A DNA stretch of 64,000 bases from Fuerstiella sp. (GTDB lineage: Bacteria; Planctomycetota; Planctomycetia; Planctomycetales; Planctomycetaceae), in the NCBI GenBank assembly GCA_022447225.1, contig JAKVAZ010000011.1, forward strand, positions 124,001 to 188,000, given 5' to 3'. This document shows, piece by piece, positions 1 to 8,999 of the stretch; position 1 is the first letter of the stretch, and each line of letters begins with the position of its first letter. The translations under genes were made by a program, and so were the position numbers. Below the pieces are notes generated by a model. The model was not told the origin of the DNA. It worked only from the letters and a program-made list of their open reading frames with translations, and made no database searches.

Positions 1-1128
1 GAATCCATTTTTCATGAGGAACCTCGGGTCGCGACCGTAACTGGCGGCACCCAGAATATAGAAATGGGGTTCCGGGTTACTGAGAAGTTCCACCGTTCCG
101 CCTGTCTGGTTCAGGCAGTCGTCTGAAGTTTCCCCGATAAGATGAGCGGCCAGTTTGATGGGACCTTCGGTCGCGTAGCAACGATGGATTTGCAGTTCTT
201 CAAACGGGCGATTATCGGGCCGAAAACCCGGATTTGCCACGACGCGATCGCAGGTCAGTGTTTTCTGATGACCGTCAGCTGATGATATGTTCAGCTGATA
301 TTTACCATTGTTGCGTTCGATCGATTCGACCTGAACGCCTGGACACCACTGGACCGGGGATCCGGGACGCAGGGCCAGCGCATTGGCCTGATCTGTCAAC
401 GCACGCCGCTCCGGTAAACGATCGTCGGCAACAGGTGCAATCGGTACGTCTCGAGAACCCCGGGTGATCCATGTCATATTCAGAACAGAGTTCTGCAGCA
501 CGCAGACCGATGTTGCAGCTGAATAGCCGCTGCCGATCACGAGGGTGTGATCCGACGAACCAGGGAGTGACTGTGGTGCTGCAATTTCGTAATCAGCATG
601 AGTGAGGCAACGTAGCTCCCCTGGACACGGAATTCCCCCGATACCGACAGCACGATGTTGCGTTGTGAATCCTGTACAATCGAACAGTATTTCAGATTCC
701 ATTACGGTTTCAGAACCATCTCCTCGCCGGACGAGCAGACGAAACGGAGACGTGGAGCGTTCCGGCTTTCTGACTGCGTCTTTTTTTCCATACATACTGC
801 GACTGACAGCAATGAGTTCAGTGGACGTTTGAATCACCCCCCGCAGCTGTTCGCTGGCGGCCAATGGACTGAGATAGTGTTGTACGTATGCGTCCCCGGT
901 GAGAAGTTCATCACCGTGCGGTAGTGGTGCTGTTTCCGCTGCCGCAGTTCGACCGCTGGCGGTGCTGTTCATAGAAAACGGCGTGAACAGTTTGACATGG
1001 GCCCATCGCTGTATCGCTGCCCCGACGTTCCCTCGTTCCAGCACGGTGACATGGAATCCGTTCATTTTGGCCTGCAGTGCTGCGTGCAGACCAATGGGGC
1101 CGGCTCCCACGACGATGAGACGGTTCAT
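1..1128 (-). CDS. FAD/NAD(P)-dependent oxidoreductase, partial (cut by left edge)
   Basis: The gene reads leftward from ATG at 1128 and is still open at base 1, so its C-terminus is missing; 376 codons are present. The N-terminus MNRLIVVGAGPIGLHAA is a Rossmann FAD-binding motif (GxGxxG). A second dinucleotide motif, VIGSGYSAATSV, lies near residue 190, as in flavin monooxygenases and Pyr_redox_3 proteins that bind FAD and NADPH. The visible end, with YILGAASYGRDPRFL, resembles the last strand of this fold, so little is probably missing. The substrate cannot be read from sequence. Family membership is well supported; a specific enzyme name is not. Confidence 0.85.
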   Translation of the reverse strand, partial: MNRLIVVGAGPIGLHAALQAKMNGFHVTVLERGNVGAAIQRWAHVKLFTPFSMNSTASGRTAAAETAPLPHGDELLTGDAYVQHYLSPLAASEQLRGVIQTSTELIAVSRSMYGKKDAVRKPERSTSPFRLLVRRGDGSETVMESEILFDCTGFTTQHRAVGIGGIPCPGELRCLTHADYEIAAPQSLPGSSDHTLVIGSGYSAATSVCVLQNSVLNMTWITRGSRDVPIAPVADDRLPERRALTDQANALALRPGSPVQWCPGVQVESIERNNGKYQLNISSADGHQKTLTCDRVVANPGFRPDNRPFEELQIHRCYATEGPIKLAAHLIGETSDDCLNQTGGTVELLSNPEPHFYILGAASYGRDPRFLMKNGF

Positions 1129-1510
1129 TAGTTTCTCAAAAAAATGACAAGCCGTTTGATGCGAACGACCGTAATGACCAATCGTCTTACACGAATGCTT
1201 TCAACTTGAGAAGTCGGTTATGACTTGGTGTTGAAAAATGTGAACGGGGTTGCAACATGCCGTCACCGGCAGATTTGAATGTTCTTACGGGGGCACGGTC
1301 GAGTCAGGATCTGTGTAGCTGACTATGGAAGCTCCGTGATTCCGCAATGTTTAACAAAACTCACCAAATCACCAGTTTTTACCAGTGCGTACAATCAGGA
1401 TTTTCAATGAAGGCACGCGTCGGGATACCCGATAACACACTACGGACAACATGGGGACTTGATTGGGTTGGGGCGGCAATGGTCCTCCTGCACATGATTG
1501 ATCGGATGAA
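1129..1510. other. Intergenic region, 382 bases
   Basis: This lies between the divergent flavoprotein gene and the small plus-strand gene and must hold promoters for both. I see no convincing hairpin, repeat or RNA gene. The stretch around 1200-1400 is locally AT-richer than the flanking genes. Confidence 0.4.
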
Positions 1511-1759
1511 ATGAAGGTAGAGGGGCGGCTGATGCGGGGGCGATTAAAGCTGTTTCAGAGTGACGGCAGCTGGCAGCACGAAGACTCCAGAGCAACACAC
1601 GCTGTAATGCCGCTGGAGGACTTTGCTCGGGTCATCGCAGATGCCGTGACGTGGGACCGAACCTGGCTACAGGATTTTTCCGATGACCAGGTGATTGTTT
1701 CACAGGATTTGTACGAAATCATCCGGATGTGCAACGATATCCGTCAGGTCCGGGCGTAA
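1511..1759 (+). CDS. Small hypothetical protein (82 aa)
   Basis: I do not recognise this family. The protein is acidic and soluble with no signal peptide or membrane segment, and contains the ordered-looking stretch WDRTWLQDFSDDQVIVSQDL. An alternative ATG at 1532 (MRGRLKLFQ) is preceded by GAGG at good spacing and may be the true start, giving 75 aa. Regular amino-acid composition and a clean terminator about 90 bases downstream (1847-1874) support a real gene. No function can be assigned. Confidence 0.5.
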   Translation: MKVEGRLMRGRLKLFQSDGSWQHEDSRATHAVMPLEDFARVIADAVTWDRTWLQDFSDDQVIVSQDLYEIIRMCNDIRQVRA

Positions 1760-2191
1760 CCCTGAATCACGTATGCCTGCGGTACGATCACTCCGCAATG
1801 GCTGATCATCAACTGTCCCGCCTGCATACCGTTTCAGAATTCATACAAAACGGCACAGACTGCCGTTTTTTTTTGGTTTCGGCGACAGGCAGTTTTTGCT
1901 GCAAAGTTTATGAGATGATCTGCAGCACCTGGAGTGCAGCCGGAATGGCCGAACTTCGGACGATTTGTTCATCCGAAGTCGTATGACTACGGCACCCCGA
2001 ATCCATGTTTTGACAATGTGCCGGTGATCAGCCGCAACCGTGATACCTCTCCGTGGAAATCGGATGAGCAGATAACACGGGTACCGTCATTCCGTAAACT
2101 TTCGTCCATAAATAACCTGACCGGCCACGAGTTTTTGCTGTGCAGATAACGGCGCCTTGCAATTCCACACCCTGATCTTCAACATTTGGCT
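1760..2191. other. Intergenic region, 432 bases
   Basis: It holds the terminator at 1847-1874. The remaining 300 bases before the glycerate kinase hold overlapping short open frames with no convincing coding character. The kinase promoter should be here but I cannot point to it. Confidence 0.4.
1847..1874 (+). terminator. Rho-independent terminator
   Basis: The arm AAAACGGCA (1847-1855) and its complement TGCCGTTTT (1861-1869) flank a 5-base loop CAGAC and run into an unbroken T tract to 1874. This is a textbook intrinsic terminator for the small plus-strand gene ending at 1759. Confidence 0.85.
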
Positions 2192-3538
2192 ATGTACGAA
2201 TCGGGTCGTCAGGATGCCATCAAAATCTGGCGGACAGCTGTCAATGCAGTCAGTTCCGAAAGTCTGGTGCGCCGTTCCCTGTTTGCAGATTCCAGTACAC
2301 TTACAGTCAAAAATCAGAAAATTCCTCTGTCTGGTGTGGGGCATATCGAGATCGTAGGCGCCGGTAAAGCCGGTGCCGGTATGGCCCGCGGGGTCGAGCA
2401 GGCGTTGAGTGGTCTTCCTGAATCGATTACCCGGTCGGGCTGGATCAACGTTCCCGACGATTGCGTTGACAAGCTGGGTTTTATTGTGCTGCACAGCGCC
2501 CGACCGGCCGGAGTGAATGAGCCGACACAGGCGGGAGTCGATGGAACAGTTGAGATCATGCGACGTGTCTCACGACTCAAACCAAACGATATTTGTATAA
2601 CTCTTCTTTCCGGTGGTGGCAGTGCACTGCTTCCTGCTCCGATTCGCGGAGTCAGTCTTGCCGACAAGCTTGCTGTTACAAAGCTGTTGTCGTCGTCGGG
2701 GGCATCGATTCAGGAACTCAATACGGTCCGCAGTCGAATTTCGGCGGTTAAGGTCGGTGGTCTGGCGAGAGCATGTTCTGCTGCGAATCTTGTCACATTG
2801 ATTATCTCAGATGTGATTCGTGACCCACTGGATATCATTGCTTCCGGACCAACCTGGCTGTCCGCGTCACACGATCGTGCCGATCCCCTGGAAGTGCTGA
2901 TGAGGTTTGATCCGGACCTGAGTCAAACGCCGCGCTCGATCGTTGAGGCTCTGCGCCAACCTGTTGAATATGATGTGTCTCGATGCAGCGTTCGTAATCA
3001 TATCATTGGAAATAACCACGTTGCCCTCAGTGCAGCGGCAAACGCTGCCAGGGATCTGGGCTACCAGGTGGAATCATGGGGTTCCGAAAATGCAGGATCT
3101 GCGTCGGATCTGGGAAAACAGCTGATTGCGCGACTTGAGGAGGTTCGATCCGTGGTTCAAAACACAGGTCAACCGGTGTGCCTGCTGGCGGGGGGCGAAA
3201 CCACCGTTCAGTTGTGCGATGAGTCCATTCGAGGGAGCGGTGGTCGAAATCAGGAGGTGGTTCTGAGTGCGGTTGTTCAGCATCCGGATCCTGTGTTCTG
3301 GCGGGGATTATCACTGCTGTCAGGGGGCACGGATGGTGAAGACGGTCCTACGACATCCGCGGGCGCAGTGGCCGACGAAGAACTGCTTGTGTTAGTTCAC
3401 GCCGGAAAGATCAGTCCGGAAAGATATCTCCGTAACAACAATGCCTGGCCGTTTTTCGACCAAACCGGCGGACTGTTGAACACCGGTCCAACCCATACGA
3501 ATGTAATGGACGTGCAGGTGGGCCTTGTTCATCCGTAG
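2192..3538 (+). CDS. Glycerate 2-kinase (GckA/MOFRL family)
   Basis: It phosphorylates D-glycerate to 2-phosphoglycerate using ATP, feeding glyoxylate- or serine-derived carbon into glycolysis; the enzyme is cytoplasmic. The N-terminal DUF4147 domain has the signature LLSGGGSALLPAP near residue 140. The C-terminal MOFRL domain has LLSGGTDGEDGPTTSAGA near residue 380. At about 448 residues the length is typical for the family. The open frame begins at a TTG at 2186, two codons earlier; I prefer ATG at 2192, and neither has a strong Shine-Dalgarno sequence. The gene stands alone, with terminator 1847-1874 upstream and a convergent gene downstream. Related hydroxypyruvate reductase annotations for this family are common and usually less accurate. 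Confidence 0.9.
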   Translation: MYESGRQDAIKIWRTAVNAVSSESLVRRSLFADSSTLTVKNQKIPLSGVGHIEIVGAGKAGAGMARGVEQALSGLPESITRSGWINVPDDCVDKLGFIVLHSARPAGVNEPTQAGVDGTVEIMRRVSRLKPNDICITLLSGGGSALLPAPIRGVSLADKLAVTKLLSSSGASIQELNTVRSRISAVKVGGLARACSAANLVTLIISDVIRDPLDIIASGPTWLSASHDRADPLEVLMRFDPDLSQTPRSIVEALRQPVEYDVSRCSVRNHIIGNNHVALSAAANAARDLGYQVESWGSENAGSASDLGKQLIARLEEVRSVVQNTGQPVCLLAGGETTVQLCDESIRGSGGRNQEVVLSAVVQHPDPVFWRGLSLLSGGTDGEDGPTTSAGAVADEELLVLVHAGKISPERYLRNNNAWPFFDQTGGLLNTGPTHTNVMDVQVGLVHP

Positions 3539-3661
3539 ATCACCCGCAACTGTCGGCAACAGGTGAAAAGGTTTCTTTCGTAGTCCGAACCGCTGCAGGA
3601 CCTTCTCTGCAGGCTACGTCTGCCGGTGGTGATGACCCGACCGTGGATCGCAGGCGTCCAC

Positions 3662-4456
3662 TTACTCCGGAAGAATTTTTTGTAGCGAAATCTTTATTTT
3701 GTCGTACGCGCTGGCGACCCGGCCCTGCAATTTTTCCGGTTGGTCATCGAATGCGCGAATCACTTCTGAGGTCAGACTTTTTTCGAGTCGTTCCAGCAAC
3801 CCGACCGTTCGTCTCCAGACCTGATCGGGATGGGGAGCTGGACGTTCCAGGACGGCTACCTCTCCTTCCTGCTCGCGTGGTGCCGGTGATGCTGCCCCCG
3901 ACCGAAACGGGGAATAATCTCCACCTTCACGTAATGCTCCGGTCAGAGTTTCTGCGTCACCGCCCGTTCTGCCCGTTCCGGCACGGTCGCCCTGCCCGCT
4001 GGAGACAAAATCACCGGGATCCACCACCGCGGTCAGTGGTGTTGTGGCACTATCAACGATCAGCGGAGCCGCCCACTCTGAATAGGCTTCCTCAGACTCG
4101 ACGTTGAGATCCTCGCCGTTGCGAGCTCGTCGCCACGCTCGCATTTCGGCGACAGTGGCAGATGTGTCATTGGCCCAGCTCAGACACTCCTCAGCATCAT
4201 CCCAGTTCAGTGTTACGTAGAAATAAGACCACTTGAGATTATCAAACTTATGGTGTGTTTCACCAAATTTGGTCCAGACCCGACGACGCTGGTAAATCTG
4301 GTCTGCACTGAGGCCAACCATTTGACCGAAGTCATGATCAGTACGCCCGCGAGCATATTTTTGGGTCCATTGAGACGCACATTCTCCCACGACCCAGTTG
4401 CACTGGCTGACAGCGTCGCGAGCGACCGAAATAAGTTGTTCTTCTGATTCTGCCAC
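3662..4456 (-). CDS. Hypothetical protein with possible DNA-binding N-terminus
   Basis: I do not recognise this 264-residue protein firmly. Residues about 35-120 (FGQMVGLSADQIYQRRRVW, then a Trp-rich stretch with WDDAEECLSWA and TVAEMRAWRRA) look helical and recall the helix-turn-helix part of ParB/DUF3102-like proteins. The middle, about 125-195, is low-complexity and rich in Gly, Pro, Ala and Glu. The C-terminal 60 residues form a predicted helix (LLERLEKSLTSEVIRAF). There is no signal peptide. It is monocistronic and convergent with the glycerate kinase. A DNA-associated role is inference only. Confidence 0.7.
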   Translation of the reverse strand: MAESEEQLISVARDAVSQCNWVVGECASQWTQKYARGRTDHDFGQMVGLSADQIYQRRRVWTKFGETHHKFDNLKWSYFYVTLNWDDAEECLSWANDTSATVAEMRAWRRARNGEDLNVESEEAYSEWAAPLIVDSATTPLTAVVDPGDFVSSGQGDRAGTGRTGGDAETLTGALREGGDYSPFRSGAASPAPREQEGEVAVLERPAPHPDQVWRRTVGLLERLEKSLTSEVIRAFDDQPEKLQGRVASAYDKIKISLQKILPE

Positions 4457-4806
4457 TTGTTGAAATCCTGAAAAGTCGCGTAACGGGCTGCAGGAGCAAG
4501 CCAGCCATGCTACCGCTGCAATTCACGTGGTTCTACTCGGGACAACGCGAACTGGAAAAATGCAGCAGTGTCCCTGAAATGCAGCAGTCAGGGTGACCGT
4601 ACGCCATCAATGACGAATTTGGGCAGGACACCATTCAGCTTTCGGATGACGAGCCGTTGTTCAAACGGAATCGAATTTTTTTGGCTTCAGCAGGCTGGAT
4701 GAAACGCCGATATTTCTCCTAGAATCAGCGAAAATATACCAGACGTTACTTCTTCACCAAAGTGCCTGTTTTGTGAAATGTTTCGTTCAGTGAGAGCTGA
4801 CTTGAT
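4457..4806. other. Intergenic region, 350 bases
   Basis: It lies between the divergent hypothetical gene and tRNA-Cys. It should hold the tRNA promoter, but I see no well-matched -35/-10 pair. There are no repeats or coding sequence. Confidence 0.4.
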
Positions 4807-4879
4807 GGCGCGGTAGCCAAGTGGCTAAGGCAACGGATTGCAAATCCGTCATGCGCGGGTTCGAATCCCGCCCGCGCCT
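4807..4879 (+). tRNA. tRNA-Cys (GCA)
   Basis: The 73-base cloverleaf is complete. Acceptor arm GGCGCGG (4807-4813) pairs with CCGCGCC (4872-4878), followed by discriminator T, as expected for cysteine. The anticodon stem ACGGA/TCCGT closes a TTGCAAA loop with anticodon GCA. The T arm carries GGTTCGAATCC. CCA is not encoded. A strong terminator follows four bases later, so the tRNA is transcribed alone or ends its unit. Confidence 0.97.
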
Positions 4880-4882
4880 CTT

Positions 4883-4911
4883 AAAAACCCCGGTTTTTAC
4901 CGGGGTTTTTT
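4883..4911 (+). terminator. Rho-independent terminator after tRNA-Cys
   Basis: The arm AAAAACCCCGG and its complement CCGGGGTTTTT enclose a 6-7 base loop and end in a T run. The hairpin is near-symmetrical, so it could also stop transcription arriving from the minus strand (the lipoprotein gene ending at 5087). Confidence 0.9.
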
Positions 4912-5086
4912 CATGCGCGACGAGCTTTGACCTATCAGCAGATTCCGAAGTGGCACTTTGTGGCATCAATTCCGCCAGCATTGCTGCCGTCTGATCGGCG
5001 TCCAAGTCCACTTCCTTACTTCATCACCTTGCAATGTCCCCGTCTTTCGTGATCGGACACCGTTCTTCCGTTCACGGTGTTGTGGG

Positions 5087-5917
5087 CTATTCTTTTGTCG
5101 GCTTTTCATGCGAGGCTTGGATAACACCTGAGTTGGAATGATTTTTGGTGTCTTCATTCGTTTCAGTAACTCGAGTGGCCAGTCGTTCCGGAACGGTGAA
5201 CTGATGGGAGTCAGTGATCCTGACACCTGCAGACTGCTTTTTCCCTCTGCGAGGATTCCACGGAAAACGCAGACGTGATCCGGCAAACTGAGTGCCGTCG
5301 TAAATGGAACCTTTTTGAAATGGTCCGGCACCTAACAACCACGAATCTTTGGCGTCACTGTTTGCAACCGCGGCTCCCGACTGCCAGACGGGTTTCCCGG
5401 TTTCTCGGTGATAGGCGAACACAACGATCTTGGAAGTCGACATTGACGAATTACGTTTACCAATGGCAATCTCCGGAATTGTTGGTGCAGCCGGGACCGT
5501 TGGTAATAATGTTGCCGCAGTGCTGAGAGCATTGCTCGCAGGAATTCCGTAGGTGACCTCCAACGCGTCTGTTCCCAAGGCCCCCACTCGTGCTTCAATA
5601 ATATAGTCTGCTTCGTCAGCCGACGGTTTCAGCAGACATCCGGACGTGATGAGTTTTTGCCGCAGAGTACTGATGATGTAGGCGGAATTGACATAATTGT
5701 CCACGCCTGATGAGTTGGTGCCTTTGTCCGGTAGGATGTAAGTGGTGTCCAGAAAGACTGCTTCCCTCTCCAGAGCTGACAGATCAAGTCGATCGATTGA
5801 GCGGTCGACGGCGTCAGACAACAGGAGTTGCTCTGTTCCCGAACGCATTTGAGTCGTCCCGCAGCCAGCTACGGGCAGAACCAGAAAGACAGTCAGGACC
5901 AGGCGGGGACTGGACAC
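5087..5917 (-). CDS. Lipoprotein of a planctomycete-type conserved family
   Basis: This 276-residue protein starts at GTG and has a short lipoprotein signal, LTVFLVLPVAGC, with the lipidated cysteine at about residue 19. The mature N-terminus (GTTQMRSGTEQLLLSDAVDR) and following region resemble, from memory, a planctomycete family labelled DUF6655; this is not checked. The middle has a hydrophobic Ala/Pro-rich stretch (TAATLLPTVPAAPTIPEIAIG). The C-terminal 60 residues are polar and probably disordered. It is presumably anchored to a membrane facing the periplasm. No function is known. It has no close neighbours on its strand. Confidence 0.8.
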   Translation of the reverse strand: MSSPRLVLTVFLVLPVAGCGTTQMRSGTEQLLLSDAVDRSIDRLDLSALEREAVFLDTTYILPDKGTNSSGVDNYVNSAYIISTLRQKLITSGCLLKPSADEADYIIEARVGALGTDALEVTYGIPASNALSTAATLLPTVPAAPTIPEIAIGKRNSSMSTSKIVVFAYHRETGKPVWQSGAAVANSDAKDSWLLGAGPFQKGSIYDGTQFAGSRLRFPWNPRRGKKQSAGVRITDSHQFTVPERLATRVTETNEDTKNHSNSGVIQASHEKPTKE

Positions 5918-6212
5918 GGCAGATCACTTCAACAGGGCGTGAGAATAAGACAGTTTTTACTTTATGCATTCTAGATGCTTACGGCCTCGGAGCTGTAAGG
6001 TCATTTACAGAATCACTGCCAGTGAAGTGTCAGCATTCAGTCTCCATACTGCATACCGGCAGAATCTACCGCTCAGGAGCGGCGGTCGCATAACCTCGTG
6101 GTGATACCGGGCATATCCTGGGCTGCGAATCTTTGCTGTCTTTCACCGTGGTTGGTACACCGCTGTTTCTCTGTTCGCCGGTGGCCGAACGATCACACAC
6201 AGTAATGGAATG

Positions 6213-6869
6213 TCATGTCCGGCGTTGCCGTGACGCACGATAGCCGTATTCAATCGCGAACCAGTTGGCATACCGTTCCCGATCTGCAAATCGCGTATTA
6301 CGATGATCGTTGATGTGTCCGATTTCGTGAATCAGGACATTGTTGAGGTAGTAGTCACGGATTGTGTTTTTGGTCCAGACGAGATACCAGTGTGCGCCGT
6401 CCCGAATCCAGCGTCCACCGTACATTTCCGACTCGATCCTTTGTCGTGGAGAAGGAGCGCGAAGATATGGTTCTTCCAGTTCGCGTTCGACAGGATACAA
6501 ATATACGGTCGCACCCCACTGCAGTCCGTAGCAGGGAAACAGTCGCCGTTTGCGAGTCATGCGGCTTAACTGGACGTATTCGAGTCCTTTGCGGAACTGA
6601 GGGGGCAGCAGAGCGATTCGTTCGCGTGTTTCATCTGGAGTGACGGGATGCACATATCCTGATCCGGGTTTTTGCACCAGAATTTTCAGCTTGCCGTCGC
6701 CTCGTGGCTCATGCCATATTTCCGGAGCGTCGAATTGAGGCCCCGTTGCCAGCCCGATTCCTCGACGTTTGTGCGCAGAAGGAGGTCGTGCTGTCAGATG
6801 ACGCTGATGTTGTGACTGGCGAGCACGTCGAGTGGTTCGTGCCGGCTTCTTTGAAAAGTGACGTCCCAT
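6213..6869 (-). CDS. HEIGH-motif protein, putative zinc metallopeptidase
   Basis: This is a 218-residue protein. The N-terminal 40 residues are rich in Arg, Lys and His and probably disordered. The rest is folded and ends with LIHEIGHINDHRNT near residue 180, which matches the HExxH zinc-binding motif of metallopeptidases; a downstream Glu or His third ligand could lie in RYANWFAIEYG. There is no signal peptide or membrane segment, so it is likely cytoplasmic. Protease activity is inference from one motif. It is monocistronic, and its promoter should lie in the gap beyond 6870. Confidence 0.7.
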   Translation of the reverse strand: MGRHFSKKPARTTRRARQSQHQRHLTARPPSAHKRRGIGLATGPQFDAPEIWHEPRGDGKLKILVQKPGSGYVHPVTPDETRERIALLPPQFRKGLEYVQLSRMTRKRRLFPCYGLQWGATVYLYPVERELEEPYLRAPSPRQRIESEMYGGRWIRDGAHWYLVWTKNTIRDYYLNNVLIHEIGHINDHRNTRFADRERYANWFAIEYGYRASRQRRT

Positions 6870-7565
6870 TGCGGCAGACTTTGCACGTGGTTACGTCAGC
6901 TCGCTGATCGTCTTCTCCGTTTGGTTGCGATCGCTGTGGCGAGACCAACAACAAATCGGATTTCATCATGAAGTCCGGGGATCCGGGGCATACAGCAGAG
7001 AGTTTCTTCATGCCATGCTGTCCAGTTATGCTAACTTCATTTTGGACAGATAAAAGGTGAACACCTTAAGTCGCTGTCTGACAAGCGGTTGTGTTCAGGA
7101 ATGATTCAGAATGACGGAATACAGTCCCTTCATAATTCGGCTGAATGTATGCAAGTTGAGGCAGGTAAACGCCTTACACAGATCGAGAACCGTCGGTCCG
7201 GTTATGACGGGATGTACACCAGTGAGGTTAAGCATACAGCCGCCACTTATGACAGGCAGGGATCTGGAAGTCTGATGCTGAGCGTCAAAAAACACCTTTG
7301 AATTCCCGGACTCACGTCCAGTCTCAAACGGGAAAAATCAGATCGCCATCCCCGGGGGCCACGGCCATGAAGTTTGTTTCAATGCCGATGTTCGCACATG
7401 TGGCGTTGACGCAGGATTTTGTAAAGATGGTCAGCACCGTTCAACAAACCTCAGAGGATCTGGACGCTTACGAAAAAAGTTGAGCGAACGTGACCGATTA
7501 CGGTTGTGTCAGACGGTCGTCACGTCGAATGGTATTCAACTTTCCAGTTGGAGTCCCTGTTCTTT
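6870..7565. other. Intergenic region, 696 bases
   Basis: It separates two minus-strand genes. Short open frames of 60-100 codons occur on both strands, but none shows a believable start signal or composition. A frame over 6709-7011 on the minus strand contains a CxxC but overlaps the HEIGH gene in another register. I see no RNA gene or repeat. Confidence 0.4.
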
Positions 7566-8114
7566 TCAAAGAACACCATCCAGCCCCTTCTGATAGTATT
7601 TGTGCACAATCTCTTCCTGATGCTCCAGCAACCAGTCGATCGTAGGCTCGTTGTTCATCGCCTTGTGAATCGCCAGGGCCATCGCATTACGATGGATCTC
7701 GAACAGGGCTTTGTGGTCCAGGTTGTCATCGGTTGCCGCGCCCGGGTTGAGCCACACGGAACAGACAATGCCCAGGTCGTTGGCCTTTTCTTTAGGAATG
7801 TCACCGGCACGAACTGCGTCGAGTACTCCATTGGCGATTGCGGCCTGCACGGTGCCCATCAGGATGTTAGTGTAGGCGTTGCTTTTGACCGTCACTTTAC
7901 TGACCATCAACGTGACCGGACGTACCTGCACATCGGTGTTGAGAATTGCGAATACTTTTGAATGTCCGACCGACTGATCACCGGTCAAGGTGGCAATGGC
8001 ATTACCAACAGGACCATCAAGTTCACCGATCACCACCTCCGGCTCGGCAGCCGTAAAGGCAGGACCGCCGGCCACCAGTGCTTCTCCTGTTCTCATCACA
8101 ATTCGTTCAGTCAT
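7566..8114 (-). CDS. Formaldehyde-activating enzyme (Fae) homologue, divergent
   Basis: This is a 182-residue cytoplasmic protein. Fae condenses formaldehyde with tetrahydromethanopterin. The family frame is clear: GEALV (residues 10-14), VTLMVSKVTVKS, GTVQAAIANGV, and NLDHKALFEIHRNAMALAI. The position of the catalytic histidine of Methylorubrum Fae (AHIDLIIG) reads AEPEVVIG here, placing Glu24 where His should be. The C-terminus is about 20 residues longer than in classical Fae. The start ATG is preceded by AGGA at good spacing. The protein may be one of the fae-like paralogues reported in planctomycetes rather than a true Fae; its activity is open. No H4MPT genes are adjacent, but a pair lies at 29738-31293. 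Confidence 0.88.
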   Translation of the reverse strand: MTERIVMRTGEALVAGGPAFTAAEPEVVIGELDGPVGNAIATLTGDQSVGHSKVFAILNTDVQVRPVTLMVSKVTVKSNAYTNILMGTVQAAIANGVLDAVRAGDIPKEKANDLGIVCSVWLNPGAATDDNLDHKALFEIHRNAMALAIHKAMNNEPTIDWLLEHQEEIVHKYYQKGLDGVL

Positions 8115-8396
8115 CGATCGGTTCCTGTTGTGTGAAAGTATGCCAATAGCCGGCTTGAAATATGTTTGCTGCTAATTCTACCGTGTCAGAACAATACCTC
8201 CAGAGTCAACCGGTGTAACAGTCGGTCCGCCCACTCATACCACTACAAAGCGTCCTGCAGGTCGGTACTGACATTTCGACAGAAAAACGGTATGCACACA
8301 CTCTCACAAAACAGAAACTGCGTGACATGTCACCGGAAGACGGAATGACCGGGATGCACCAGGGAGTAAAATGACTGCGTTGGTCTCTTTGGTCTT

Positions 8397-8954
8397 TTAA
8401 TCAACCGGCAGGCCACGTTCCTGACGCATTCGGCGGACTTCTGCGAGAACCTGATCAATCACCTGTGAGTTTTTTACAACAGCCCGGTACTCCTGCAGCG
8501 TTACGATGATATTCACCACGACTAACAGAATTGCTCCCAGGAAGTGTATGTGCGAGTCCGCAATGCCCAACGTATCTGAAAGTGACACTGGTGTTGCCCG
8601 ATCGGCCACAGCTCCAAAGGCTCCGGTTGCAACCAGCAGCAGCAGGCAAACCGTCATACCTGGCAGCAGATGAAACTTCAGTCGTTGACTGTCACTGTGG
8701 AACTTGCTGTCCAGAGAGTAGGCTTTTCCGGTCTCTTCAAGAAACCGTCCGGTTCCCATGAAGTAAGTCAGGGCGATTGCGTGAACCAGTGCCGCAAATG
8801 TCAGTGCGCCCAGTCCAATCAGTATGTGCGTTCCCACCAGCCGCTGAACTTCCGGCAATGCCGACCCGGTGTCACCGATGTTCAGTCCCCGCCAGACAGC
8901 GTAGAGCAGAATGGAATTTGCAATCAGCGACAGTGTAAGAAAAATCCGCTTCAC
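8397..8954 (-). CDS. Multi-spanning membrane protein, unknown function
   Basis: This is a 185-residue protein starting at GTG. Four hydrophobic segments are visible at about residues 4-22, 45-66, 97-117 and 135-153. A charged C-terminal helix (VLAEVRRMRQERG) follows. Histidines and acidic residues sit near the third and fourth segments (DSHIHFLGA). I do not recognise the family; it looks like a conserved inner-membrane protein of planctomycetes. It lies 45 bases downstream of the secreted protein ending at 9000 on the same strand, so the two may be cotranscribed. Confidence 0.75.
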   Translation of the reverse strand: MKRIFLTLSLIANSILLYAVWRGLNIGDTGSALPEVQRLVGTHILIGLGALTFAALVHAIALTYFMGTGRFLEETGKAYSLDSKFHSDSQRLKFHLLPGMTVCLLLLVATGAFGAVADRATPVSLSDTLGIADSHIHFLGAILLVVVNIIVTLQEYRAVVKNSQVIDQVLAEVRRMRQERGLPVD

Positions 8955-8999
8955 AGGTGTTGCCGGAGGAGAAACTGAGAATGTCTTGCGATTGTCAGC

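Noticed and set aside
1532-1759. Small protein opening MRGRLKLFQ, which resembles the start of some condensation-domain proteins
   Set aside because: The likeness covers about nine residues only. The protein is 75-82 residues long and shows none of the later motifs.
6709-7011. Minus-strand frame with CxxC overlapping the HEIGH gene N-terminus
   Set aside because: It lies in another register of the HEIGH gene, and its tail is Ser/Thr/Arg-rich without folded character. I considered a frameshifted N-terminus but the HEIGH frame already has a plausible start.
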